A stretch of 64,000 nt of DNA, from NCBI RefSeq assembly GCF_024323335.1, contig NC_066580.1, forward strand, positions 138,213,648 through 138,277,647. The letters run 5' to 3'. Of the stretch, positions 1 through 12,418 are shown piece by piece. The notes below the pieces were generated by a model, which was given only the letters and a program-made list of their open reading frames with translations, made no database searches and was not told the origin of the DNA. The translations under genes and the position numbers were made by a program. The stretch's first letter is position 1, and the number at the start of each line of letters is the position of its first letter. Source of the stretch: Lathyrus oleraceus (Eukaryota > Streptophyta > Magnoliopsida > Fabales > Fabaceae).

Positions 1-3000
1 AACTCTGGCAAAATCGTGCATAATTGAGCTGCAATTTCTCATTCAATCACTCATACAAGCATCCTGGAGGAACATTGAAGCATCACAAGGCCTGAATCAC
101 ACGAATTCCAGATCTGCACTTCAAGAGGTCACCAAATCGAATCTCTCTTTTCTCAAAATTATTATGATGTTGTGGTAGATCTCTTTATGCTGGTCATGCT
201 GAGCTTTAAATCGTGAAATTCCATGCATGTTTGAGTGAGCTAGGGTTAATTAAAGTTTCATGGTTGATTTTTCATTTGCTCGATTCTATGAATATGTGAT
301 GATCCATGCCATTTCCATGCTTGATTCATGATCTATGTTGAATATCCTCTATGTTGATGTGCTCATTTGTGAAATCTGGAGATTTTGTTCTTGCTCATGG
401 ATGAACAGTTACTGTTCATCTTCTTCACGAGGAAGAAGATGAAGTTTGAGCTTTGGCCACGCTTTGATCTGTTTTCCGCCACGCTAAACCCTTCCCTTAT
501 GTTTACTTAGGGCTCAATTGTGATTGGTTGTTTCAAATTGCCATGCGCGTTCCTGATTGGTCCTTCGCTTTGACCATGCACGTTGACTAGGCCAGCGCAT
601 AAATGAAACGACAGCGTTTCATGCTGCTGGCGCCATTATTTTAAATTTAAATAATCATTTCATTTTAAATCCATTTTAATGTCACATTTTCATTTCATTT
701 TTTTTCAATCTTGCAAAATTCATATCAATTTGAATATTGATCCAAAAATTACCAGGTTTTTTGCATTATGATCCTTGGTTTCTCTACTTTTTTATCACCA
801 TGATTTTACAATTTGTGCCTGGCTGGAAAATATTTTGTCCTAAGGTGATTGCATACATGTCCATTTGTGATATTGCCTCATTCAAACCTTCATGAAATGC
901 TCAAAATTCATCCAATTGCTCTGAAATTTTATGTGTAGCTTCTAGACTCATTGCTTGACATTGTGGTTTTGGATTGGTATTTTTCCTATGCACCATCTCT
1001 GTTTTATGATTGTTCTATCTTCGTGTTACAATTTGGGTCACACCTTTGCTTGTCCAACTTATGTGATGTGTTTGCCTTGCCAAATGATGTCCAATTGTCC
1101 TGATTTTTTGTATGATGCATGTTATGGATGTTGTGAATGAGCATGAATTTTCTTGGAATTATTTGAATCATTTCTGATTTAATTGAGATTTTTCATTCTG
1201 GTTGGTCACATTTGAGCTTTAAAATTGCCTTGAACTTCAATTGATCATGAAATGCTTTTGGTTAATGATATTGATGTGAGACCTTTTGGAATGTTTCAAG
1301 ATGTGTTTGAAGTTGATTCATGTTAAATTTCAGCTTCTGTTTTGAATTTTTTCTTCATCTTTGACCCTAGGCTTTGACCTAGTGGTTTGTTGCTTATGTT
1401 TGAGCTTTGATTTCAGGTTGAACATCCAAGTTCCATAATTGTTGATGCTTCATCATTTGAGCATTGATGTTGGCCTTTGATTACTAACTTTTGTGTGTTT
1501 TGTAGGTTGATGTCAACTCATTTGAGTTTGACCTTTGGTTTACACTTATTGTACATTGGGATTGTTTGTTGCTTATTGACTGTTGTTTGATTGTCTGAAC
1601 TTTGTACTGATTTGTTTGATGTTTCCACAGGTACATAAGTTGCTTTAAGTTCACTTTGAACTTGCTTTTGCTTGGTTGCTTAACCACTTAGGTATAACCT
1701 CTCTTCTTCATGTAGTTTGGAAGACCTGTCCTGTTATGTGGGCAGGCACCTGTCTGAAGTCCTCCTTAAGAGGCAATGTTTGTGATTGTTTATCTTTTGT
1801 GCCAAGCAGGAAAAGTCCTCTTATGAGGCAATTGGTAGATAAAAGAGATGTGTAATCCATCTCTTGCTATTCAGTGTGTCATTCACTTTGCTCACACAAT
1901 GTGTTGATGCATTGTGGATAATAACCCAAGATCTTATAGAGTCTACTTGTGGAGAAGAGTTCCTACTTTCTGAACTCCCACACTTTCTATTATTCAAAGC
2001 TCTCCCAGGCCAGGGATAAGAGCTATGAGGCACACCCCTCATCTCCATTTCATCTGCTTCACCCTAACTCTCAATGTTAGGGTTAAGAGCACATATTACC
2101 CCATTCCAGTTGACTGTAAAGTCTAACCTTGATTGAGCCTAATTGATTGTATATAGTGTGTGCTAATTGACTTGTGTGTTTGCTTACTTGATTCATCTGT
2201 GCATGTTTACTTAAGTGTGCCTTTGTGCATCTATCATCATCATTTGTATATCATTTCATAAACTTTGCTTTATAGCATTTTGCTTTGACCATGGAGGAGA
2301 CAAGCATAAGTCCATTACTTGGCAGTTGTATCCTATGATATGGTAGGAGACTAGTATAAGTCCATTGATTGGCATCTGGTATCCATGTTTTGTTTTAGGA
2401 GATTGGAATAAGTCCATTGATTGGCCTCCGGTATCCATTTTGTTTTGTGAGATTAGTGTAAGTCCATTGATTGGCATCTGGTATCATGTTTTGTTTTGTT
2501 TTAGGAGATTGGTATAAGTCCATTGATTGGCATCCGGTATCCATCTACTTTGCTCACTTGCTTATTTGCATTGTTGCCTTATTCCAAAGGAATCACTTGA
2601 ATCATCTACATATGATCTCAAGAGGTGAACATCTAAGAAGTTTTACTTCCTCACCCTCCCACCTTTTGTTTCTTTAAACCTCCATTTGCATGTTAATCTC
2701 AAACTTGAAAAACTATTGTGCAAACATCTTCACTTCTTTTCAAATTAGAAACCTAGGCCTTAAGCCTTTGATTTTCAAACTTCATTTTCATAATACTTCT
2801 TTTGAATTGAATTCTAATCATATCTTGACCACTTTTGTGAATAATCCTAATTGGTTAATTTCACTCATTCAAATTGTTTTGTGGCTTTGTCCATTCTTGA
2901 TAAGTTTTCATACATTAGCCATAGGTTTGATTTATCCTAGTTGGTTGATGTTAATCTCACCTTTTGTCCTTAGTGATTGAATTGTAAGACTTCCTTGCTT

Positions 3001-3563
3001 ATTATAGGGTTAACCCCTCACTAGCAAGTTGAAGCTTTTCTCACATGGTGGACTTGTTGTTTGTATAAGGTTGAGTTTTCTCTCGTGGATAACGAAAGAC
3101 CTTAGGGCTTTTGTTTTAAAATGAATCCACTCATATTTTTGGAAATCTTTTAGCCGAACTACGGCGTTTTGATCCTTACCTTCCATGGAAAGGTACGTAG
3201 GCAACGGGTTCATCCGTTCAAACATAAAAATAATAACTTGTACATTTTTTTCTCATCCCTTCCATCCATGTTTGCACAATAAATATTGCATAAACAAATA
3301 ACATTTCGTACAACAAGTGTGAAAAGGGCTCCCTAGGAGTACCTAGGACGTTTTGGGTGCCTAACACCTTCCCATTGCGTAATTAACCCCTTACCCAGAT
3401 CTCTGACCTTTTCATTAGTTTTCTATGTGTAAAACTTCTTAGGCTTTTGTTCGCTTTTTAGCCATTCCTTTGGATAAATAAAAGTGCGGTGGCGACTCGA
3501 TTCTTTATATGCTTTGCTTTTGGTTTAGTCAATAAATCATAAAGTGACGAATACACCGCTACA
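1..3563 (+). repeat. Family A Ogre-type LTR, 3' portion
   Basis: The window begins inside this LTR, which ends at ACCGCTACA. In reverse complement it matches the solo LTR at 27409-32800 and the Ogre LTRs at 37449 and 51119. They share the terminal TGTAGCGGTGTATTCGTC, a GAGTCGCCACCGC block about 90 bases in, a CCTAGGTACTCCTAGG block, a TACGTAGGC block (3154-3204) and a ~50-bp minisatellite. It reads in sense on the plus strand. No primer site follows it, so it is the 3' LTR of an element lying to the left, or a solo LTR. The next five bases, TGAAG, would be one copy of its target duplication; the other copy lies outside the window. The short open frames in it are not genes. Confidence 0.85.
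2300..2545 (+). repeat. Minisatellite in family A LTR
   Basis: About five imperfect units of 50-56 bp, each with a core like TAAGTCCATTGATTGGCATC followed by a GGTATCC stretch; the TCCATT core recurs at 2311, 2361, 2413, 2463 and 2519. The same array in opposite orientation lies in the other family A LTRs (about 28410-28660, 38460-38720, 52130-52390), with different unit order and number. Confidence 0.8.
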
Positions 3564-5158
3564 TGAAGACTTGACCTTTTTTTCCATTCATGAGAGCTAG
3601 TGGCATACTTGTTGATTTATCCAAGTTAGATCCCTTCTCATGGATGATGTCTTGGTTCATGTCTTCATATTTGTGAATGGATGGTTGAGTGTTCTCCAAA
3701 TAATGACTTAAACAATTAAACTCTTCACTAACATTTGACTAACATTTAATTAATATTGATTTACTTTCAAGTTATTTAGTTAATGCAATTTAAATTTCAG
3801 TACCTTTATCATTCATTGCCATTTACATTTCATGTAAGATGTTTATGCTTTAGTCATTTGCACTTTGCTCACTTGGGCCATATTTTGTGATTGTATATAT
3901 TGTTTGCTTGTGACTTTTTTGTTCTGCTTGTGGTCTTAGGACCTTAAAATACTTAATAACAACAAAAAATCTAAAAAACATGTTGGTGGACTATTGGACT
4001 TGATCTGAACTCTTGGACTTAGAAGTAGGCAACATTACCTATGCTTTAAGGACTTGTCCAATGCCACTATTTGAGACTGAGTTATCCTTGACGGTGCCTT
4101 TCATATGATACAAGCCTTGATTTCAACTTGGGTTCATTTGTCACTTTGTATCTATGCTTGATTATTATACTGTTATTATTGTTGATGTTTGATGATTGCT
4201 TCTGTGAGTTTACTAAGGAAATATTTTCATCTAATACATTTGAAAACACCGAAGACTGCTTGTTATTGGAGTGCTTTCTTGGATATTATGGCTATCTTTA
4301 TTTGATGCCTTGGTCTTCATATGGTCTGCTTGGATATTGCTTATGCTTGTTGCTTCTCAAAAGTCCAAAGGAAATGGGTTTCTATATCACATTCTTGTCT
4401 TGTGGATTGCTTCCCATTGGTCAGATCTTTTCAACTCTTAACTTTTAATTTTTGTCTAAGATGGTCTCTTCATCTCCTTCCACTTTCTTTAATTTCAAAA
4501 TCTCTCCCTCTTTTCAAAATCTTCTTTGCTTGTGTTTTCAACTTAGACATGTTTTAATGATTAGAAACTTTGGCCTTATGCCAATGAATTTTCAAACTTT
4601 TTCTTAATCAAATCTTGTAAATGAACTTAACCATATTGACCTTAATTTCAAAAGACAAAAAGAATTAATAACTTCGTTAAATCTTTTGGCCATTTTGTGC
4701 CCTTTTCTTTTAAACCTTTTGTTAAAATCAAATCACCAACCTTCTTTGAAATGTTCACCACGAACTACGGGGTTTTGACCCCTCATTTTTATGTTGGTAC
4801 GTAGGCATAAGACCAAAGGTCTTGTCAAACACAAAAGTATAATTAATGAATTCTTTTATCATTCTCCCATTCTATTTTTATCGAATATGTTTTCGACAAA
4901 AAACACTTACACACAAAAAAGGGCTCCCTATGAGTACCTAGGATATTTTGGATGCTAATATCTTCCCTCTGTGTAACCAACCCCCTTACCTATAATCTCT
5001 GACATTTTATTAGTTTTGATTTGAAAACTTCTTATCTTTGGGTTTTGTTCATACTTTTCTCTTTTCCTTTGGAAACAAATAAGGCGCGGTGGCGACTCTG
5101 AATTTTTCATTGACATCGGGTTTATCCATAGCTCGATGGTCACGAATGCACCACTACA
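3564..5158 (+). repeat. Family B long LTR, 3' portion
   Basis: This is a different LTR type from the one to its left. In reverse complement it matches the start of the solo LTR at 55085-59749, including a shared GAGTGTTCTCCAAA stretch near 3690, the GAACTACGGGGTTTTGACCCC to GGTACGTAGGC block at 4761-4806, and the terminal CACGAATGCACCACTACA. Its 5' part is missing because the family A LTR inserted into it. No primer-binding site follows 5158, so it is a 3' LTR or a solo LTR. AT-rich, with no coding signal of its own. Confidence 0.75.
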
Positions 5159-7860
5159 ACCACCATGCAAAATTATTTAAATGTTCTTAATTTCTAGAGA
5201 TGCATCTCCGCAAACACCAAATTCTTAATGAACATTGTAATATTATGTTGACGCATCTCCGTAATAATTTAAAACATTCAATACATCTCACTCAGAAGCC
5301 ATTTACATTTGAATTATACCAGAGACATCTCCGTGAATATTCCAGAGATACATGAAACGTCTCAGAACATGTATTTCATGTTATATGTTGTTTATTTGTG
5401 TTCTGATGACGATTTAAAATATATCGTACAATCGAAAAGAAAAAAATACCGTACATAATTCCAGATGGACCAAAAGTGCCATACAAAAATAAAATACCAA
5501 TAAATGTCGAAAATTTTGTACAATCGAGATCAATAAATGTTGTTTATTTGTGTTCTGATGAAAACTTAAAATATACAATACATTCCAAAATAAATAAATT
5601 ATATAGTACATAATTGAGATGGACCAAAAATGCCATACAAAAATAAAATACCAATAAATGTCGAAAATATCATAAAATCGAGATCAATAAAGTAATAAGA
5701 CAGTCAAAATAAAATATAGACCATAATACTACTACTAGATAATAAGAGACTAATGTGTGTGTCTGACAACCTCTCATCTACCTCCTCTTCCAGCTCTGCC
5801 TCCTCGCCATCAATCTCACCTGTCCCTTGACGCTGTCTTCGGTACATTAATGCCCTCGAACATCCATCATGATGGTATCTAGGACCTGTCTCACATCAGA
5901 CCCATCAGGGAAGATACATTTGTCAACGCCTGTCTGCACAATCTCCATTATATGACAACACCTAGGTAAGACATCCTCAACATGATCTAGTTGTGCATGC
6001 TCCTCCTATAGTATCTCTTGATAAGCTAATCTCGACGGGTCTCATAGAGAAGCCTGCACCATGTACGGATGTGACACCTTGAAGAACCATCTGATATACC
6101 CTTCGACGTAACTCCGGTCGCTCTCAACTATGCTAGCTCATGCTTGCTCCGGTACCAAATGACTCTCATAATCATCAAATATGTCATCTTTCTATATATG
6201 TGTCAAGGCAGGAGGAGTTAAGACAACATGGTGTCTGGAAATGGTCTGAGTGTACCTAAACTGCCGCATGACACACTTAGGCAGATAAGGAGAAATGAGA
6301 CACGATTCATTTGCCAACTATCTAAAGTATATAACTATCTCGTCAAATGGTTGTGTCTCACGGTGATCAACATAGCTATTGAAGTGCATGTCCAAAGCAA
6401 CCAAACGATCAAGATAGACTCCGTAAGGCTCGGTCTCCTAGTTCCCTCTGAGCGGGTAAATAGCAGTAACATACGGAATATCTTTAATGTAATCAGGTAC
6501 ACTTGCCCAACCAGAGATGCGGGGAAAGTGCTGGAGGATCCAACCTTGAAATGAAAAGTTTGGAACACACTGATCATCAGTAATGGATTTGTAAATATGA
6601 AATGAAAATAACAAAGAAACATTCAAAGACCAATAATTATTACCATCAGTAGTGTCACGCTGCCTGTGACGTGCTTCGTCTTCCAACTCATTCTTCGCCT
6701 CCCCTGGGTCAGCCCCTTGATAGTCTACCATCATCTCGAGTGCCTCATATTTGGTTATCCTCCCACGAGACATCATCGAGTGTGATAGACATCTCACCAT
6801 GTGTGATAGACACCTCCAAAAGCCTCTGGCTCAACATTTGTAGCAGCCTCACCCTCTTGAGATGACACTAGATCAACATGCGCAACAGTAGAAGGTGAGA
6901 GTGGATCAATAGTAGGTGGTGGGAGTGAATCAATAACATCTATGGTAGGAGGTAGCACTGGTGAAACCTGACGCCTGCGGAACGATGGGGGGGGGGAAGG
7001 GGAGTGATGTGTTAGATGGTGAATTCCGTCTCCTACAGGAAGAAGAAGATGGAATGACAATGAGAGAAGCATGAGCCCTAGAAGTAGACAGCTCTGCCTG
7101 ACCAAAAGGACATGAGCATTTGAAACCTGTTGACTCTTCTCCCTCCAAATCGATGCGTGATGAGCAACCCTGCAATACCTAAGCCTATCATATTTATTAA
7201 CCATTATTCTTGTAAGTTATAGTAAGTCACACCACTAGTGCATGCAAACAACACAAGTAAGAAAATCAACAAAAGAAACATTGAGAAATTTTTGGAGATG
7301 CATCTCCGATTTTTGGGAAACCGTTGAAAAATTACGGAGATGCATCTTCGGTTCATGGGAGACTAAAACGCTGAAAAATTCCGGAGATGCATCTCCAAAA
7401 TTTTCTGCAACTCAGAGGTGACGACAATGAAGCTAAAATATAATTGTTTTGATCATCAATTTCAGCCAACAAACTAGTAATATGGCTAAACTATCTTAAA
7501 TGTGATTTCTACTCATTTCTAACCCTAATCATTTATTACTACTCATTTACACCAAAACTCAAACATTTATCGAAAACTCGAAAAACTTATAAGAAATTGA
7601 TATTTTTGATGAAGTTGGATGATGCTACAAATAAAGATTGATGTTTCCTTGAGCCTTGTTGAATGAAATTTGATTTGGTGTAGAGAAGAAATTTGAGAGA
7701 ATTTTTTTGAGTTGAGTTGAGTACATTGTTAAATGAAAAAGGAGAAGAGTCTGGCATGACTTAACCTCCAAATTATTCCGGAGATGCATCTCCGAAATAT
7801 TTTAATGTTAACTTGCCTTTGGTGCGTATGGAGATGCATCTCCAAAAATGAATGATATTT
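5159..7860 (-). mobile_element. Decayed PMD-type transposon region with palindromic repeats
   Basis: A minus-strand relic of a plant-mobile-domain (MAIN/PMD) gene is flanked on both sides by copies of a near-palindrome, GGAGATGCATCTCC. Copies or variants lie at 5196-5210, 5250-5261, 5321-5333, 7294-7308, 7335-7350, 7381-7396, 7779-7794 and 7830-7843. PMD genes are known as transposon-associated, mainly with Mutator-like elements. Clustering of the motif outside the coding part suggests subterminal transposase sites. I found no terminal inverted repeat pair or target duplication, so the element limits are a guess. Confidence 0.45.
5755..7204 (-). pseudogene. Plant mobile domain (PMD) protein, broken
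   Basis: Read on the minus strand, this holds pieces of the protein often annotated in legumes as serine/threonine phosphatase 7 long form-like, which is really a transposon-derived PMD protein. Recognisable pieces in order are a Pro/Ser-rich start (about 7200-6800), a segment with MVDYQGADPGEA (about 6740-6700), the block FQGWILQHFPRISGWASVPDY with a following PLRGN (about 6560-6438), and a segment reading DDYESHLVPEQA then YVEGYIRWFFKVSHPYM (about 6190-6050). The pieces lie in different frames with stops between them, and part of the central domain is missing. No function is likely now. PMD proteins have been linked to silencing and transposition, but nothing here shows activity. Confidence 0.65.
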
Positions 7861-7918
7861 TTAGAATTACACGTAATGCATAAGAAGCATATAGGATGCA
7901 TTAAGAAGCCACCTAAAT

Positions 7919-8195
7919 TATTTTATTCTAAAAGAGTATTAAATAATAAATTAAGCCTTTAAGAAAGACCCAAATACACATCTTTTGAAATTTATGTTAA
8001 TTTAAAAAAAAATATAATTAAAATTATGAGTAAATTAGTTTATTCTATAAAAATATTAAATAATAAATTAAGCTTTTAAGCAAGGCCCAAATACACATCT
8101 TTTGAATTTTATATTTATTTTAAAAAAACATAAATAAAATTATTAATAAATTAATTTATTCTATAAAAATTATCAAATAATAAATTATCCTAGTA
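7919..8195. repeat. AT-rich tandem repeat, about 118-bp unit
   Basis: About 2.3 imperfect copies of a unit containing TATTAAATAATAAATTAAGC and CCCAAATACACATCTTTTGAA. The TTTATTCTA start recurs near 7921, 8039 and 8156. It lies just outside the last palindromic repeat of the PMD region. No coding potential. Confidence 0.7.
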
Positions 8196-8639
8196 TTCAT
8201 TACCATGTCAATGATAAGTCATCATTGTCACGTCTGCAAAAGTGGATGGGGATCAACAAAATCCTGCATGATGTAAACTTGAAGGACGAGTAAGCTTGGT
8301 TTTTAAATAAGGGGGACTATAAGTTAAAAAAAATCAAAATAAGGGGAACAAAAGTGCATTTAAGCATTTTATTTTTTAAGAGAAGAGATAATAGTCTTAG
8401 AGTTGGAAACAAGATTTGCTTTAATTACTTGGATCCATATGTAAGTTTTTACATATGCAAAATAGTTCATTATAAGTAAATTCAGAAGTTCGATTATTTA
8501 CCTTGTTTACTTCCTCGTTTGTCATGGGACATAGGTATGTTTTTTCCTCTTTTTAAGATTCATCAGACGATTCCATGTTGTTGCCAACCAATGAAATGTA
8601 AGTTCTTTCTGAATTTATTTATGGTCTTTTGTATCTTGT
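8196..8639. other. No recognisable gene
   Basis: AT-rich sequence without long open frames. A short TAAGGGGGACTATAAG stretch near 8308 and an AAATAAGGGGAACAAAAGTGCA stretch near 8336 look like transposon-tail debris, but I cannot assign them. Confidence 0.4.
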
Positions 8640-8787
8640 AGATCTCCTTTGATTATGTGGACATTTTGACTTTATGTGACTTTCTTTCAGCACTCGAAGC
8701 AAGTTGATTTGAAGGTTGATCTTTCTTTACTTTGCTTTTGGTTTTTTGAAGTTTGTTTTTTGTGCCTAAGGAATTCCTTGTCATAGA
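8640..8787 (-). pseudogene. Possible copia gag zinc-knuckle remnant
   Basis: One minus-strand frame reads a lysine-rich run, then STCFEC, a stop, KKVT, a stop and SQNVH. This is like the end of a copia gag around its CCHC zinc knuckle (normally C-x2-C-x4-H-x4-C), with the histidine and last cysteine degraded. It ends at the 5' LTR of the copia element that starts at 8793. The match is short and rests only on the CFEC and basic context, so it may be chance. Confidence 0.25.
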
Positions 8788-8792
8788 ATACA

Positions 8793-9148
8793 TGTGGAAC
8801 CTTGCTTTACAGGTCATAGAACATGATTTTGATGATGAAACTATTAAAGATGGACATGCATTTAATAGTGACAGCAAGTCCTTAAGAATAACCAAAGAGC
8901 GGTTAAAGACGAAATCAACTCATTAGGGTTAAATGAACTTGACTCTCTGATGATGGAAACCAAATAAAATATTACCCAAGCCTCATATCAAGCTCAGGTA
9001 AGTGTGTACAAGGATAAAATACCTGAGAAGTCCTGAAGTAATTTGAAAGCCTTCCTCGACAAGTTTGTGTGAATATATTGTAAAAGCATAAAGGATTTCT
9101 TCTAAAAGTGTATGGATAAATCACACAGACACAGACACACACACACAC

Positions 9149-9195
<47 letters not shown>

Positions 9196-10524
9196 CACAA
9201 ACGGTTTTTCAAACTTATTTTTGTCAAGAAAACATTTTAAAAAATGCCTTGAAGTCGTGTCAGACAAGTTAGAAACTGTCAGAAAACATATGGGCAAGGT
9301 TTTGTTCTTTCTAATTGATTAGCACCTTATGGCATTCGATTGGAGAAGTTCAAAAATTAACCCTAATCTACTAGGAAAAATTCTTAATGAATGTTAACCC
9401 CTAAATATCTTTTCTTACATTTTTGGTCTTGCTAATTGATTAACTCAATCCTACCAATCGATTACGGTATGTACTAATCAATTGACACATCATTATTGGC
9501 CTTAATTTTTTTTCCTTTTTTATGCCAACCTCTATCCTACAAATAGAGGCCCCTTCCCATATTTTCCATCATCCAGAAAACTTGATTTTATTTCTCACTT
9601 CTCACTTTCTTTCTTAAAATTATTTTTGTTTACTTTCTCTCAATACAAGTTTAGTCGTAGTGCTTTTTGAGAAAGTCGTTTTGTGAGTGAGGAAGATGTA
9701 ATTCTAGAAGGGTAGTTTTGAAGTTCACCAAGGAAGTTTTGTTTTTACCTTGGTTGAACATTTTATCCATTTAAGGATTGTTTGCTTGAATTCGAAGCTA
9801 AACTCGTAAAAACCTTTGGTTTGGGGATTGTGTGATCTAGTCTTTGTTTAGGTTCAAGATCAGCTAGTGATAAAATCTCATAGGTTATTGGTTAGTATAT
9901 GATAAAACCAAGTTTTGGTTAAAGCTCATCCCGATGTTAAAAGCTTGTTTCAGTTTGAAATCATCCTGGAAGTAAAATTTCACAGGTTTTTGGTTAGTCT
10001 GATATAAAGCCAAGTTTTGGTATGCGAGTTCATCCCAGTGTCAAAAGCTACCAAGTTTTATTTGAAGATTTAAAACTAAATTCTCCAAGTTTCTTGTGGA
10101 AAGGAAGCTAACCGCTTCGATTCATCATTTGGAAGGAAGATTCACCACTTCTCTCCCGTGTTTGTTGTTTGGTTAGAAGTTAGCCACAAACTTCTTTTTT
10201 CCTTGTATATGGGGGTTCAATAGTTCAACCTACTAAAACCTCTTAAGTTTATTGTATAATCTCAATAACAATTATTGGGGAAAGGAGTAAGTCTTTTTCT
10301 TTTTTGACTTAACCTCTATAATTACTGAGGTCTTCTCAATTCCCTTAACTTTTTATTTCCATATTTTATCTTCCGCAATTTTATTTTCTGCTGCGTAACT
10401 CTAAAACGTTTCTAAATTGTTTTTAAACTCTAATTTTAATCCTAAAAGTTTTTCAAATTCAAGTTTTTCCAAAATACACAATTCACACCCATCTCCTCTT
10501 ATGTGCAAAATCACATGTCTAATA
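8793..10524 (+). repeat. 5' LTR of pol-less copia element
   Basis: Begins TGTGGAACC, ends just before the primer site at 10527, and aligns along its length with 12419-14054. It carries a long (CA)n run (9124-9200). A degenerate TATA region, CCTACAAATAGAGGCC, lies near 9535. The Cys-Val-rich minus-strand frame across the (CA)n run is a microsatellite artefact. Confidence 0.8.
9124..9200. repeat. (CA)n microsatellite
   Basis: About 77 bases of CA repeats with a few CG and AA interruptions, inside the 5' LTR. The same position in the 3' LTR (about 12729-12746) holds a much shorter CA run, so the array expanded or shrank after insertion. Confidence 0.95.
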
Positions 10525-10541
10525 AGTGGCATCTGAGCCTA
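10525..10541 (+). other. Primer-binding site, initiator-Met tRNA type
   Basis: AGTGGCATCTGAGCC directly after the 5' LTR resembles the plant copia primer site TGGTATCAGAGC, with two or three changes. It fixes the LTR end near 10524. Confidence 0.65.
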
Positions 10542-10954
10542 ACTCATGTTTAAGGACTGATCGTCTCAGGAGGAAGATGACTTCCAACAATAGATATTTT
10601 CTAGACACACCACCACTTATTAATAGTAGTATATTTGATATATGGCTAGCTAGGTTTATAATTTTTATTCAAAGTATAAATCATGAATTATGGGAAACTA
10701 TAATCAATGGTCCATTTATTCCTACTTACCAAGTAAATAGAAAAGTTGTGAATAAACCTTATTCCATTTGGACCAAAGAGGAAAAAAGAAAGTTTGAAAT
10801 AGATTTAAAAACACAAATTTTTATAGTGATGTCTCTAGATGATAGTAAAGTTTCCTATGTTCATCATTTTCTGATCTCCAAGGAAATGAGGGATACTCTT
10901 GAAGCGATATATGGAGTTTCTCCAAGTATTAAACAGGAGGAGATGAACACATGA
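10526..10954 (+). pseudogene. Copia gag N-terminal fragment
   Basis: An open frame of about 140 codons that resembles the N-terminal gag domain of Angela/SIRE-type copia elements (UBN2-like). It has a F-x-I-W-L-A-R-F start (family form Y-x-x-W-K-x-R-M), the block ELWETIINGPFIPT, the WTKEEKRKFEIDLKTQ helix and the M-R-D-T-L-E-A-I-Y-G motif. In family members the chain goes on to a zinc knuckle, protease, integrase and RT. Here it stops at a TGA after MNT, and only broken pieces follow to about 11190 (for example EFQEKSRKKEIIEKLNELVQ). The first ATG of the listed frame lies in the primer-site region; the ATG at 10576 (MTSNNRYF) is the better start. Confidence 0.7.
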
Positions 10955-12404
10955 GGCGAAAAAGATGAAGATACGACCTTTATATGTTTTTAAAAGTATA
11001 GAAATATTAGAAACTATATTAGAATATTTGTCTCTAGACAATATCTAAGAGTTAAGAATTGGAAACATAATTTAATCCTTAAATAAAAAAGACAATATCC
11101 TTTGTGAATTTCAAGAAAAATCAAGAAAGAAGGAGATCATAGAGAAATTGAACGAACTAGTTCAATTACTCAAATATGAAGAAACAAAAAACTAAATAAT
11201 CATCAACTTCATCATACTCCTATCACACAACTCTGGTGGAATCCTTTGAAAGAACATACTCAGTAGTTGAACGATCTTCAGAAGAGTAGAAGATAACACA
11301 TCTAGCAAATAAGGTAATTCATCTGTGGTACATGGATCCAAGCCTTTTTAATAGTCACAAACCTTTTCACCAAATCTATTAAGCCAGACTCAAAGATTTT
11401 TTCATCCAAATACTGGATAAATCTTTGCTAAATCTATTAAGAGAGTTCTATATAAACCTAAGATTTGTAGGAACCTCGCTAAGAACATTTGTAAGGGTGG
11501 TAGAAATAGGGATATCTTTCACCCTTGATATACCAATAGGCCTTAATATGTTCAAACATTTCACTTCCCTTAATACCCTTGTCATCAACCCTATGGAGAA
11601 GAAGAAAGACTCTTTCAAATCCATCCACTTGAAGACAAATGTTAAAATCCTTCACTATCTTCAAAATAGGATCATATTTCTAAAGATAATAAATCATAGC
11701 TATGTAATTAGGTAAGATTTAGTACCCTTGTTGCTCTTTACCTAAGAAAGTCCAACTAATTAGGTAGAATAAATGTTTAACCACATGATGCAGTGCAAAG
11801 AGATCCCATCAGAAGAGATCTGCTATGGACTAATTATCACAAGGATCCTAGCTACCTTCAACATTGATACCATAGGATCACTTATTATGTTCTTAGGGAA
11901 ATTAAATTTCTCTTAAAGCATGAGTAAATACAGGAAGACTTGTCAATCAAGAAAGAAGAAGAAGAAGACACCAAGATAGACAAGGTGTTAAAAAGTTATC
12001 AAAGTTTAGCTGAAAATATGAAGAAAATCACGACAAAGGATGGTGATGCTTATGACATTGAATGATCTAATCTATGTGTTTTTACAATCTTTAGTTTATC
12101 AATTTGTTTCATGTGTTCCACACTATTTTAGTTCCACAATTTCCTTTTGTACTTTCAATTTCTAGTAATTTCTATTAATGAATAAACCATTATTTTTCCT
12201 TTACTAAATGTTTAATTTTCCATGTTTCATATTTAAATTTAGCGCAATGCATATTTATCCACCTTTTTTATTTTGAAAAAAGGGGATAAGTATAATCTTA
12301 GGGGGAGTAGAGTATACTCTCTATTTAATTTAGGGGGAGTTTAATTATTCCAAACAAATATTTTTTTCTTTTGTAACCTCCCTGATAGATGAGTTGTCAT
12401 CATC
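10955..12404 (+). other. Degenerate interior of pol-less copia
   Basis: Stop-rich sequence. A charged gag-like stretch is visible to about 11190, and another lysine/glutamate-rich stretch at about 11935-12063 ends at GCTTATGACATTGAATGA. Between them (11240-11930) I recognise no protein on either strand. No integrase or RT motif was seen. The polypurine tract lies at 12405-12418. Confidence 0.5.
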
Positions 12405-12418
12405 AAAAATGGGGAGAA
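12405..12418 (+). other. Polypurine tract
   Basis: AAAAATGGGGAGAA immediately precedes the TGTGGAACC start of the 3' LTR. Priming of plus-strand DNA at such tracts is established for LTR elements, and this sets the 3' LTR start. Confidence 0.7.

Noticed and set aside
2256..2545. Regular repeats that might suggest a CRISPR-like array
   Set aside because: Repeats and spacers both vary, the unit is a degenerate minisatellite in an LTR, and the sequence is plant nuclear.
6984..7000. Poly-G run as a possible structural element (G-quadruplex)
   Set aside because: A single run of G without further G tracts at suitable spacing; likely slippage in the PMD pseudogene.
8972..9196. Minus-strand frame of about 74 codons rich in Cys and Val
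   Set aside because: It is the translation of the (CA)n microsatellite in the copia LTR.
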